64,000 nucleotides of DNA from Hyaloperonospora brassicae (Eukaryota > Oomycota > Peronosporomycetes > Peronosporales > Peronosporaceae): assembly GCA_947650285.1 (NCBI GenBank), contig CANTFL010001452.1, forward strand, positions 1 to 64,000, read 5' to 3'. Positions 21,095 through 31,424 of the stretch are shown here, piece by piece. Position 1 is the first letter of the stretch; the number at the start of each line of letters is the position of its first letter. The notes beneath the pieces are model-generated. The model saw nothing but the letters and a program-made list of their open reading frames with translations, was not told where the DNA came from and did not search any database. Made by a program: the position numbers and the translations under genes.

Positions 21095-23140
21095 AGCGAG
21101 ATTCGAACGCCACAACTGGTTCAAGAACGAATAGTGCAGACCCACGAGGATGCTGGTGAATGAGCAGCTTCTTCCTACAGAGTGTGTGGATGAATCCATG
21201 TAGTAGTTTTTACCTGTCTTTGCTGTGTTCCGCTCCGATAGGCATCCCTGCTCCAGAGATTGCCACGGTCCTTGATCCGTGTGGGCGAGACGCGGTATCA
21301 AATGTGTCAAGGTCTTTCATGCGTTGCAAGTACGGCACTGATGTGCCATGACTTGCTCGACTGACTCAAGTCACCTGTGGGTGCGCTATCGCTTTGCATG
21401 CACACACATTATGCATACGTGAGTCGGACTCTTTGTGCCGTCTAACTTGTCAGCTCTATGCAGAAGCACAAAGTCCAGCATGGCACACGTCTGACTTGCA
21501 ACTTCGCCCCCTCTATCCCTTGCAACGATCGGAACGTTGACGACGCATGCCGCAGATCCTTGCTGGTCTTGCTCTTGAAGGCCTGGCTGCAGCATTGCTC
21601 AACAAGCAGTCCTGGTAGAAGGCTCAAACATCGCGCAGCTCTTGCACGCGTTCTTTTGTGAGCTGATCACATTAAGCGCAGACAGTAAACGAGTAGTCGA
21701 CACGCCGCATTTGCCTCACAAAGCAGGCGAGGCAGCGATGGGAGAAGCGCTGCCATCGAGCAGCTTTCCATTGTGTACAGCAATGTATACACTCTTGTGT
21801 GCTGATTGTAACTGAACAACTACGAGTCTCAAGCCGAAGTCAAGCTGGGAAGTGGGTTGCGTACAACAAAATGGTCGAAGCCGCACACTCGTATTGCGGA
21901 ACAGTTGCCGACTTGTCTTGTCACACTGCGTGATGGTCCCAGCAGCTCGTTTGTGTCTGACGTGTCTGTCTGACCGTCTTCACGACCGCCAGTCGAAGCA
22001 GGTCATGCAGCGAAGGATTTGCGTCAAAAAGCGACTGTCACTTGCTTTGTCAACAGCCGTCGATGTAAGTCAATGAATGTCGAGGATGATGGGGATGCAC
22101 CGAAGGGTATGACCGAAGCAAGTGTAGGTAGGCGCATAAAATGCCGACATAACTCCCTTTTCTCTGGCGCTTCGTCTGTGCGGATGCCGATTCGACGATT
22201 CCAGCGCGTCGTTTCGCGCGTTGTCTCGTTTGCTGCTGCTTCCCTGCGAAACTGCAGGTACTCGAAAATCTAAAGTTAACTGTTTGCCAGCAGCGGCTAA
22301 ACCTGCAACTTTGGGCACGCGAGTGAGACGTCGAACGTCACTTGTTGCAGTGTTTGCCGATCGTGTCGAGCTTCTTATGTCGACACGTACTTCCACAGCA
22401 GGTGGTGGAAGCCATTCCATTCGCGACTACGACTGTGATAATCGACGTGAACGCTGCGTCAGATGGCAACAATTCGCAAGAATGGCAGGCAGCCCGCGTG
22501 ACGAGAGCCATCTTCTACCACGACACTGCCGGTTTTGCCCCCCCCCCCCGTTCTCGAATCTCTGTCTCACCGAAGCTGGGCGGCTGACGCTAACGTATCG
22601 AGCAGGACAAAAGTTTTTCTTTGCGGAAGGAGATGTGCGCCGTCGCTTCTGCAGATCATAGCAGTCTCCGTATGACGAGTTGCTTCGTGCTATCTCGAGT
22701 GCTCTGTCGTCGTCGCCCAGCGTCTGTCGCCATTGCGAGAGGCAAGAGCTGCTACTGTTACTGCTGCTGCTGCTTCATCAACGCCATGGACTGTAGCAGA
22801 CTGCCAACATTGGCGGCGCCTCTCATGCGAACGTAAGCATTCGGGCGGTACACGGCCTGAACGGGCCACGTTGCCACGCCACTACGCGATCCCTACAAAC
22901 TCGACACACGGACGAGTGGCATGCAGTGGTTGCCACGCGACGCTCCTCATCGAAGCAGGAACGGATGCTGAGGTCTCTCTGTGCTGACTTGTCACACAGA
23001 GAGACAGATAGGCAGACAGACTTTGAGCCACCAGTCGTTGACGACGTCCTTCGACACAAAGTGTACCCAATCAGAGACACTCGTTTTCACAGCAGATGAC
23101 GACGGTACAAGTACGATAGAAATCCGTTCTCTCGAGCGCC
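21095..23140. other. No gene recognised
   Basis: About 2 kb between two plus-strand genes. The longest frame (22221-22661 plus, 146 codons) has an unnatural composition and matches nothing I know. A C-homopolymer lies near 22540. The region before 23141 probably holds the PXMP4 promoter. Confidence 0.45.
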
Positions 23141-23882
23141 ATGCAGGACACGCTGCTCGCGATTCTCCGCGGAGTCCGCAACGGCTCTGCCTACGGCACA
23201 AAAGTGCGCGCGCCGCACGGTAGGTCGCCCCCCTTAGTCAATTGTCTCCCTCTCCGCTCCTCCCCCCTGTGCTCGAGCCCCACCTGACACGATCTTTTCG
23301 TGTGCGTGACCAGCGCTGGTGATGATCTTTCTCTTCCAAAACGGTTCGCTCCGCCAGAAACTCCGCGGGATCGTCCGCTTGACCTTCGAGCACACGAAGA
23401 ATCTGGCGCTCTTCGTGGGCGTGTACAAGTCAGTGCTGGCGATGTTACGCACGCTCGAGCAGCACGCACGAGGACTGTGTGTGGCCACGAACGTGGGGAA
23501 GCCAGGCGCACCGTGGCACGCGGCAGTGGCCGGCGGCATTGGCGGCTACCTGGTCTGGGGCCGCTACTCGGGCGTGAACTTCCAGATTGTCATGTACTTG
23601 ATGTCGCGCGTGCTCATCAGCGTCGTGCGCGTGCTGGCGGCCAAGGGCTACGAGCCGTTGGCGCAGTACCGTTTCCAGCAGGTGTACCCGGTGCTCGCGA
23701 CCGTCGTCTGGGCGAGCGTGATGTGGCTCTACGAGAACGAGCCGACTTCGCTGCACCCGTCTCTGCTCAAGAGCATGCAGTTCCTCTACGACGAGTCCTG
23801 CCACTGGAGCAACGGCGTCGCGGACTTCCTCCCGTCGGCGGCGACCACTGCTGTCTGTTTGCTGACATGGCTGCGGGTCTAG
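23141..23882 (+). CDS. PXMP4: Peroxisomal membrane protein 4 (PMP24, Tim17-like fold)
   Basis: Two exons, 23141-23219 and 23314-23882, 215 residues. The splice falls inside the signature KVRAPH|ALVMIFLFQNGSL, which matches animal PXMP4 (IRAPHALVMTFLF-NGSL) closely. Further family blocks: FEHTKNLALFVGVYK, AAVAGGIGGYLVWG, QIVMYLMSRVL, AKGYEPL and LATVVWASVMWLYEN. Several hydrophobic helices with GxxxG-like glycines fit an integral peroxisomal membrane protein of the Tim17/22/23 superfamily. The role in other organisms is uncertain. The start is the ATG at 23141, close to the expected N-terminus although shorter than the human protein. Confidence 0.93.
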
Positions 23883-24711
23883 AAACAGGCAGGCGCGACG
23901 TGCAAATCGTCGTTGCGCTGCGACGAGTGCAGCAAAAAGATGCCGAGATGTCCCAAAAGTCCTGAAACACCTCTAAACTCACGTCTTTGCACGTCTGTCC
24001 TCATGCTGCATGTTGTGTGTATATTCAACGGCTCGCACGTGAGTGACGTGTGCGCGCCGTAGTCGCAGCTCGCGAGCGACCATCTCGCAGCACGGGATGG
24101 ATTCTCGTGGGCCGATCCGGTCTGCGGTATGGAAACGCGTCAGCGACAGACGTCAGTCGCGTCTCAACTTCGCGCGGTTAGAAAAGGGCGACCAAAGCGA
24201 CAAAGGGCTTGTCGCAGCACCAGTATATGTCTACTCGCAGGCAGTCGCCCACAAAGAAAATCCTGCGCAATCGGCGACACGCCCACTTTGTAGCAGTCCG
24301 AGTGAGTGAGTCCACAGGCGCTCCGGCTCTATGACCTATCGAGGAAACGAGGGCCGATGGTGCGGCTGCGGCTGTTAACAGCTAAAAGCAAGTCGGACAA
24401 AAACGATCCAGCGCCAGTCCGTCATTGCTGTTACGACTTGTCGGATGCTTTTTGTCCTCCCTGTACTATCGAATAGGTTGCAAAACCAAGTCGGCCTCCT
24501 CGCCGCGCTCGTCGCCAGGCTCCTGTCAAAACGCATGCTCTGTCACATCTGGTACAACCACCAGCAACCGCACGACAGGGACGCGCGCGCGCCACCGCGC
24601 AGCACCTTTTTCCGTCATGCGACGGCGAAATAACGTCAGTTTTTGTTCCGCCCCGCCGCACTTCTCTCGCTCGCTCACTCACTTGTCTCTCTCCCCATCG
24701 ACTGGACCCGT

Positions 24712-24735
24712 TGCTGCTGCTGCTGCTGCTGCTGC
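24712..24735 (+). repeat. (CTG)8 microsatellite
   Basis: An uninterrupted TGC/CTG run upstream of the PDE gene. Confidence 0.9.
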
Positions 24736-24952
24736 AATAGCAGTAGTAGAGCCGCAGGAGGGCCAGTCGCCGTCGTCTCCAGTGTGTGATCGTTTTCATA
24801 TCGCAGACTCGGGAGACCGCAGCCGTCTGATCTTTTTTTTGTCGCGGACGCGTTTTTTCACTCGCGATTTCTACTGAAACGCGCGACACGCGCCACGCAG
24901 GAAACAATTGGCAGAAGAGGGCGCTCACTGACGAGTGGCGCGACGGACGAAC

Positions 24953-24982
24953 GGACAGACAGACAGACAGACAGACGGACGG
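24953..24982 (+). repeat. (ACAG)n microsatellite
   Basis: About 30 bp of GGAC/AGAC tetranucleotide repeats, about 140 bp before the PDE start codon. Confidence 0.85.
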
Positions 24983-25116
24983 ACTGCTCAGAAGAGGACG
25001 AAGACGACGACAACGGAAGCGAAACGACAAACCGATTCACCGACACGACGGACAGCAGACGCCGCCACAGGGACAGCAAACAACGGCGTCACTGCGGCCG
25101 GGAGTTAACGCACGCG

Positions 25117-28100
25117 ATGCAGACAGTGCGTGGCAACGTCCTGCGCGCCAGGAGCTTCACGCAGCAGCTGCCAGCGCCGCCGAAGCTGCGGACCTCAGAC
25201 CCGGCGCAGCACTCGGTGTCGGGCTCGTCGTCCGTCTCGTTGCGCGAAGAGAGAGACAGGGACGACGTTGTGCAGCGGACGTCGAGTCGACGTCGACGTC
25301 GCGAGAGCACAGCAACGATCGGTGGCAGCGTACGACCGGAGGATCTGACCCGTGAGCACCGGAACAGCACTAGTTGTGCTGGTTGTGCTCGCAGTAGTAG
25401 TAGTAGTAGTAGCAGCAGCTGTACTACTACTACTACTGCTACTGCTGCTATGCGAGGTGCTTCGGCTCTGTCGCTCGTGAATGGCGTGCTGTCGTGGCTC
25501 ATGGTGCGTACTGGCGCCTCTCCCACGAGGCTCGAGCAGCAGAACGAGGAGCTGAATCGAGGTGTCGATGATCTTTTGGTCGAGCAGAAACACAGTGCTT
25601 TCTGGCGACTCGTGCAACGCATTTTGGACCTCAATGACGTCGTGCTCATGATCCGAGTCCTGCTCGACTTTTTGCAGGACGACCTTGGCGCAGTAGCCGC
25701 TGCCGTCTTTCTCGTGGACCAAAATTCGCAGAGTATGTCTCGCATTACCCGAGGTGCACCGACTCTGTCTGGACTGGTGTCCTCGCGAGGACTGGTGGGC
25801 GACGTGCTGCAGACGCAGCAAGCACGGTTTCTCGAAGACTTTAGCTCGATAGAAGGGTACGACCCCGAGGTGGACTTGGCACATGAGTTTCCCGAGCAGA
25901 AGCTCCTTTGTGTGCCATTGATGGAGCGTGGCTCAGTGTATGCCATCGTTGAGGCAACGACTGCCCGCTCGACACAGCGTGTGATGGACGAGCTGCATGT
26001 GAAATTGTTGACGTGGTTAGGACCGCTTCTGAGCTCCTGCATGCGCAAATGTATCGAGTTTCACGACGTACTGCTGTCGGAGCGTACGCAGAAAGCTTTG
26101 CTTCACATTATTAGCTCATCAGATACGGAAGACACAGTGTTGAACCTCGTGGACGGTGTGATCGACGGAGCGTGCCATATTACCAAAGCTGAGAGCGTAT
26201 CGCTATTTATGATTGACTGGGAGACCGAGGAACTTTGGTCGCTTTCGTCAAGCTACTACGACGAGACGCTTCGCGTTCCCCTTCGAGATAGTATGCTGGG
26301 TCTTGCCGCTACTACTCAGCAGACACTGAACGTCCAGGACCCCGAGGCGGACCCTCGCTACAACCAGTCGGTCGAACAGCGTCGTGGCATTCACACGCGC
26401 TGTGTGCTGTACGTTCCGGTCGGCATTCAGCGATCTTCACAAAATAACGAAATGTCTGCTGCTAGCAGTAGTCGACCTATTGCCGTGCTAGAGATCATCA
26501 ACAAAGTGGAAGAGATGCCTGGTGGGCTGACAAGTGGAAGCTGTCCTGGATTTACTTTTGACGATGAGTGTGCTCTTGAGGCGTTTGCATGCGAGGTTGC
26601 AGTAATTCTACGTCGACGCAGTAACGAGATCGAATACATCAAGTTATTGGCGGACACGCGGGCGGAGCAGGTTCTAGCAAAACGTGCTCGCAGCCAGGTA
26701 AACCTGCTCGAATGCTACACGAGCTATGCGTCCGCAGCCCACGTACATCCTGAAGCATGTCTGCGTAACTCGTTCGTTCGAAGTAATCGGCACGTGGCAG
26801 GTTGTTCTGGATGTGCAGAAACTGCCAAGCTGAAGGATCAAGTTGACCTGCCTGCTTTGGCTACCGCTGTGATTGCCAAGAGTGAAGTGAGCGATTACGT
26901 CGAGCAGCGGTTTGGCAAGGTGATTCGTCACAAGAAGCAAAACTCTGGCCGACTGGGCTACGAGTTCGCCGGCAGCAACGATCATATCCCGTCCCAGTTA
27001 TTATTCAGTGCGCCGCAAGGTTCGCGATTCCCGTCGTGGGATTTCAATGTTTTTACCACGGACCCGGCGGTTCTGCCGAAGCTCCTCGAAGAGATGTATC
27101 TGGATTTCAAGGTGGATGAAGTACTGCACACAACGAAGCACCGCCTGCAAAACTTCATTGTGGCCATGAAGGAACACTACCATCCGAATCCGTTCCACAA
27201 CTTCTTGCACGCGTTTTCTGTCGTACACGCTTCCTATCTGCTGTTGAGCACAACTGATGCTGGCCAAATGCTACAGCCGCTGGATATCGCAGCTTGTCTC
27301 GTTGCATCACTTGGTCATGACGTAGACCATCCGGGGCACACAAACGACTTCGAGGTGAAGTCCGGTTCGCAGTTAGCAATGTTGTATTGCGACGAGTCCG
27401 TTCTCGAGCATCATCATGCTTACACGACTTTTCGCTTGATCTTGAAGGAGAAGAATGCAAACATTTTGCAGAATCTGAACCCTGCCGATTACCGTCATTT
27501 TCGCAAAATGGTGATCAACGCGATTCTAGGCACGGACATGGCAAACCATTTCAAGTTTCTAGAGGCAATCGAAAAGGTTCTACGACCTACTAGCCACCAC
27601 GTTGACACAACTGCGATTTCATCAGCCAAGCGCGACAACTCGAATGCCTCGGCTATCGTAGCGGTGAGTGGCGGGTCGAAGCCAAGGCTGAACATTGCGA
27701 CAGCAGACGATCAAGAAAAGGAGATTTTGAACGTGTTGCGCGACGCCGTCATGCAGCCTGACGGAAATGTACTAGTGACCTCTTGTGGTGACGCTGGTGG
27801 TTCTTCCCCGACTCCCTTCCACCAGGTCACCGGTGGAAAGAAGTGCACTTCGGCAAGTGGTCGATCAACAAATGGCGGCTGGATGTACAACGGCACTGTA
27901 GAAGACCGTTCGTTCCTCGTAAAAATGCTTGTACACGCGAGTGACTTGTCAGGGCAAGTGTTTCCGAAACCTATTGCTTTGAAATGGAGCAACATGATCT
28001 CGAAAGAGTTTGCGTATCAAGCGTTGATGGAGCAAGCTGAAAATATCCCGATCTCGTACCGAAACATCGATGACCCGTTGAAAATGGTCGAAGGTCAGCT

Positions 28101-28626
28101 CTTTTTCGCACAGAAGATCGTGTCGCCACTTTGGGACCTCATGTACATTATATTTCCGAGCATTGACGAGTGCATGCTGAATTTGCGGTCGAACGTCGCG
28201 CATTACGAGCAAGAGCTGCAACGGCTCAAGCAAGAACGCTTTGGAGAGAGTCTTGGTGCTGATCACACGCGAGAAGAGTGCGACGAGGAGGAGCAAAAGT
28301 GCACAGTAGAGGAAGCCCATGACAGGAAAGCACGTCGAGATTCTATGTGCAGCAGCGAGGATGAAGGCGTGGCGGTCCCCGGACTTGCCAGACACAACCC
28401 AGCAAAGTTCAACTCCTTTCGTACGATACCAGAGGACGACAGCAGCAGCAATAGTAACAGTGACGACAACGACGCAGACTTTGATGGTGAACCCAGTGTA
28501 GGAGCTAGCGCTCTCGCGGCAGCAGAGAGGTCTCGCAAGGCAGCTCGTTCAAGGTCGAATAGCATCAGCAGTAAAAGTAGCAGCGACTTCGACCTGGACG
28601 AACAGTCTCTCGTAGTTTATGAATAA
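25117..28626 (+). CDS. GAF-domain cyclic nucleotide phosphodiesterase (class I PDE)
   Basis: Single-exon gene of 1,169 residues. The N-terminal 150 residues are low complexity, with a poly-Ser then Thr/Ala run. Two GAF-like regions follow (roughly residues 160-310 and 320-490, the second containing LVDGVIDGACHI and EIINKVEEMPGG). A PDEase_I catalytic domain covers about residues 640-1020: HNFLHAFSVVHA near 694, the HD metal site GHDVDHPGHTND near 732, and LVHASDLSGQ near 940. It should hydrolyse cAMP and/or cGMP, with the GAF pair as regulator. The catalytic domain is split by a low-complexity insert around residues 825-925. The C-terminal tail is acidic and Ser-rich. The gene converges with the TBC gene, with only about 106 bp between stops. 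Confidence 0.93.
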   Translation: MQTVRGNVLRARSFTQQLPAPPKLRTSDPAQHSVSGSSSVSLREERDRDDVVQRTSSRRRRRESTATIGGSVRPEDLTREHRNSTSCAGCARSSSSSSSSSCTTTTTATAAMRGASALSLVNGVLSWLMVRTGASPTRLEQQNEELNRGVDDLLVEQKHSAFWRLVQRILDLNDVVLMIRVLLDFLQDDLGAVAAAVFLVDQNSQSMSRITRGAPTLSGLVSSRGLVGDVLQTQQARFLEDFSSIEGYDPEVDLAHEFPEQKLLCVPLMERGSVYAIVEATTARSTQRVMDELHVKLLTWLGPLLSSCMRKCIEFHDVLLSERTQKALLHIISSSDTEDTVLNLVDGVIDGACHITKAESVSLFMIDWETEELWSLSSSYYDETLRVPLRDSMLGLAATTQQTLNVQDPEADPRYNQSVEQRRGIHTRCVLYVPVGIQRSSQNNEMSAASSSRPIAVLEIINKVEEMPGGLTSGSCPGFTFDDECALEAFACEVAVILRRRSNEIEYIKLLADTRAEQVLAKRARSQVNLLECYTSYASAAHVHPEACLRNSFVRSNRHVAGCSGCAETAKLKDQVDLPALATAVIAKSEVSDYVEQRFGKVIRHKKQNSGRLGYEFAGSNDHIPSQLLFSAPQGSRFPSWDFNVFTTDPAVLPKLLEEMYLDFKVDEVLHTTKHRLQNFIVAMKEHYHPNPFHNFLHAFSVVHASYLLLSTTDAGQMLQPLDIAACLVASLGHDVDHPGHTNDFEVKSGSQLAMLYCDESVLEHHHAYTTFRLILKEKNANILQNLNPADYRHFRKMVINAILGTDMANHFKFLEAIEKVLRPTSHHVDTTAISSAKRDNSNASAIVAVSGGSKPRLNIATADDQEKEILNVLRDAVMQPDGNVLVTSCGDAGGSSPTPFHQVTGGKKCTSASGRSTNGGWMYNGTVEDRSFLVKMLVHASDLSGQVFPKPIALKWSNMISKEFAYQALMEQAENIPISYRNIDDPLKMVEGQLFFAQKIVSPLWDLMYIIFPSIDECMLNLRSNVAHYEQELQRLKQERFGESLGADHTREECDEEEQKCTVEEAHDRKARRDSMCSSEDEGVAVPGLARHNPAKFNSFRTIPEDDSSSNSNSDDNDADFDGEPSVGASALAAAERSRKAARSRSNSISSKSSSDFDLDEQSLVVYE

Positions 28627-28732
28627 AGCGCGTTGGCGCAAAGCTCGATTGTGTTTCCGTTGTCGAGTAAAATAATGCACATTGCCATTGCGCAGTTAAG
28701 TCATGCGTCGGTAGCATTTATAGCATCTAAGA

Positions 28733-30895
28733 CTACTCATGGGCAGTATTCGTAGCGTGAAAGCGGATGGAGTGCATTCCGTCTCGCCGACATTCAACGC
28801 AGCGCTTTGTTTTGCCATCAACATGGTCCGAGCAGAAGTACCCTTCGCACCGCGAGCAGTTGGCGGCTTGCGAGAACAGGGCAAACACGGAGTGGCATTC
28901 GCGCGCGTTGCAATACCATTCTGGGCGATCGGGAAATCGTAGCAGAGGGCGTGTGGTTTGCCACACCGATAGCCCGCTGGGTCTTCGAGCATCAGGTGTT
29001 CCAAACTCGTGAGCCAATTGTGCAGGGTCGACTGCTTTCCAAGCAGTATCGTCAAAGCGCGGAGACCTCGACCACGACGTTGCTGCTGGTGAGCTTAACA
29101 ATGCTGCCGAGCTCAGAAACTCGAAAGAAGTCAGCTCCGTCATACTGCGACTTGGTGTTACACCGACCTCACTGAACATTGTAGCACAAGATGAAGCCGT
29201 AGTCGACGTGCTTGACCCTCTGGATCGCAGGCCGAGCAGATGGAGGCCAGGCTCCTTTTCGCTCATGCCTTCCACGTCTTCATCACACATGTCGTGTCTC
29301 ATCATTGCGGGTTCAGATAGCCGGCGGTCCATACTGCATCCTCGCAATCGACTGCCAGCGTTTGCGTTCGGGCACTGGTGCTTGAATATACAGAGACCAT
29401 GCCGCGGTTTGCAACAGAATCGAAACGTGCAGTGGCCGCACACTGCTGTCTCAAGAGTCAGCACGTCAAACTTCGTGTTGCAGTACAGACACACTTCTTC
29501 TTTCTCCAGTACAAGACGTGCCGCCGTTGTATCACATCGTGCCCAGCGATGTGCCAACTCCAGCGGCGACGGCCTCCGCGTGCTGGTCTCCTGCGTTTGT
29601 GCGCCGTGGACAAGTAGTAGGCGTACTATGTCGGGCTGATTACGAATGACGCTAAAGTGTAGAGGCGTCAGACCAGCATCGTCTCGATTGTCCACGTCCG
29701 CGCTGCAATATTCGATGGCAAGGCAGGCAACCGACACGCGCCCATACCAGATCGCAAAGTGAAGAATCTCGTTAGCCAGCACGGTACTAGCAACGGCGCT
29801 GTGTTGACGGTGGACTACGTGAGCTTCCCATATTTGACGCACAAGCGTTCCATTTCCTGAGCGGACAGCTTCGACCATCTCGGGTGGTAGCGTCCGATGC
29901 AGTCCAAAGTCTCCTGTAAAGGAGACTGACTGCTTTTCACCATCAGAAGTAACGCGGCTGTCACTGCTTGTAGCACTATCATCGCTGCAAGAACGAGCTG
30001 CAGTACCCATTGTTCGGATAAAACTCTCGCGAGATACATACGTAGTCGTGTCCTCACGATGCATTCGGTCGTTCGGTCGATGCGCGAGGGCCTGTAGAAT
30101 AACATGATACGGGTCTAGTTCTCGTACCAGAGGCTTGAACTCGCGCAAAAAGTCTTCGAACGTCATGCACATGAGCTTGGGCTCAAGCAGCTTCAGAATG
30201 GCGAGTCCTGCGCGTAAGAAAATGTCGTGCACGCCGACAAAGAAAAGGTCCAATATGGCGCACGCGAGGTCCGTCTTTGTCGACAGCGAAAAGAGCGTTG
30301 TGAACCACTCGATGCCGTACATGGCAACGACAAAGCCTTGGTCCACGAGATGTGCGTGGAGCCTCGGCAAGTCCCGAATGAACATCGTTTCAAAGTGCTG
30401 GAAGTATTCGTCCAAGAACATGGAGCTGTTGTGGTAAATCCCCGCTAGATGGCGCTTCTTGAGTATGTAGAGGAAAAGCGCATACGCGTCAGCTTCCGAG
30501 AGCCCTTCAACCAAGAAGAGCGCCGCAATAAAGTTCATGCCCTGACAATAGCCATCTTCAGCTTCGGCAATGGCGTTCAGGACTCGGAAAAGAGCGCTCT
30601 GCTGGGCTTCGACTTGGTCCGGGAGGTCGCTCCGCTCAAAGATGCTGAACGTGCGCGTGACGTCGCGTCCAATGGCGCCCGAGCGTTCGTACTCGGGCGC
30701 TGAAATGAGGTAATAAATCTCTCGATGACGTCGGACAAAGTCTCGCGGCAACACGCGCATGTGCGTCCAGTCAATGCCGTCCGTGAGCGACAGCAAAAGC
30801 TTCCGCTCGGATGGGTCCGTGAAGTTGAACTGCTTGACCACGTTCCGCCAAAACAGCTGGCGCTTTCGTGTGTCGGGTCCAGCGTTGTACGTCAT
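28733..30895 (-). CDS. TBC (Rab-GAP) domain protein with ankyrin repeats and zinc-binding modules
   Basis: Single exon, 720 residues. TBC domain at about residues 30-260 with both catalytic fingers: the arginine finger in GAIGRDVTRTF and the glutamine finger in GYCQGMNFIAALFLV. It therefore should accelerate GTP hydrolysis by a Rab. Ankyrin-like repeats follow (LHFAIWYGRVSVACLAIEYC, then TPLHFSVIRNQPDIVRLLL). A first Cys cluster (CLYCNTKFD ... CGHCTFRFCC) and a C-terminal one (YCNARECHSVF ... CSRCEGYFCSDH ... CVEC) look like FYVE/RING-type zinc ligands, possibly for endosomal membrane recognition. The Ser-rich linker between them is likely disordered. It is divergent from the Miro gene on its right. 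This domain combination is not a standard animal TBC architecture. Confidence 0.88.
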   Translation of the reverse strand: MTYNAGPDTRKRQLFWRNVVKQFNFTDPSERKLLLSLTDGIDWTHMRVLPRDFVRRHREIYYLISAPEYERSGAIGRDVTRTFSIFERSDLPDQVEAQQSALFRVLNAIAEAEDGYCQGMNFIAALFLVEGLSEADAYALFLYILKKRHLAGIYHNSSMFLDEYFQHFETMFIRDLPRLHAHLVDQGFVVAMYGIEWFTTLFSLSTKTDLACAILDLFFVGVHDIFLRAGLAILKLLEPKLMCMTFEDFLREFKPLVRELDPYHVILQALAHRPNDRMHREDTTTYVSRESFIRTMGTAARSCSDDSATSSDSRVTSDGEKQSVSFTGDFGLHRTLPPEMVEAVRSGNGTLVRQIWEAHVVHRQHSAVASTVLANEILHFAIWYGRVSVACLAIEYCSADVDNRDDAGLTPLHFSVIRNQPDIVRLLLVHGAQTQETSTRRPSPLELAHRWARCDTTAARLVLEKEEVCLYCNTKFDVLTLETAVCGHCTFRFCCKPRHGLCIFKHQCPNANAGSRLRGCSMDRRLSEPAMMRHDMCDEDVEGMSEKEPGLHLLGLRSRGSSTSTTASSCATMFSEVGVTPSRSMTELTSFEFLSSAALLSSPAATSWSRSPRFDDTAWKAVDPAQLAHEFGTPDARRPSGLSVWQTTRPLLRFPDRPEWYCNARECHSVFALFSQAANCSRCEGYFCSDHVDGKTKRCVECRRDGMHSIRFHATNTAHE

Positions 30896-31424
30896 CAGCT
30901 TCTGCCTTTACAAACTGCTGCGGGTCTCGTGGCCGTCGTTGCAGAACGAGCGCTGGCGATGTTTTCGCGGGCACTTACTCGCGAGTGGACGTGTGGTGGC
31001 CCTTGAGAACGTATGTGACTGGACTCGGTATTGTTTTCGTGTAAACTCGCGGTACTGACCGTAGTTTCCCGTTTTTTATTCGCCGGAATGAATAAGAAGT
31101 GCACAGACACACACACAACTCGGCGACCGCAGCGAAGCGGCACGTCAGGCACCGAACGACCAAACGAAGGGACCAACCACAGCTTTTGCTTCCCCCGTTC
31201 CTCCTACCGCCCTATCGGTCGCGCTGACCACACACAGCCCGAGCCGGCAGACGACCTGATTCCAGACCGTTCGTCCGTTTTCTCCCCCCCCCAACTTGAA
31301 TCGGCGTTTCAAGCACACCCACCGTGCGCAACCCTACCGAGCTGCAAAAGTTGATATTGACCAATGAAATTAGATCGACGTTTGGATTGGTCGAAATCCA
31401 TCCTCCGCGACACGAGGAATCAAA

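Larger units (their letters stand above)
23883..25116. other. Intergenic, with 5' leader and simple repeats of the PDE gene
   Basis: No gene recognised. The right part is GC-rich and contains a (CTG)n and an (ACAG)n run. It probably includes the promoter and leader of the PDE gene. Antisense frames here are repeat-driven. Confidence 0.5.

Noticed and set aside
22221..22661. 146-codon plus-strand frame
   Set aside because: Composition is unlike a protein, no domain, crosses a C-homopolymer.
24431..26048. Long minus-strand frames opposite the PDE gene and its leader
   Set aside because: They mirror GC-rich coding sequence and simple repeats; the plus-strand frame has clear GAF and PDE motifs.
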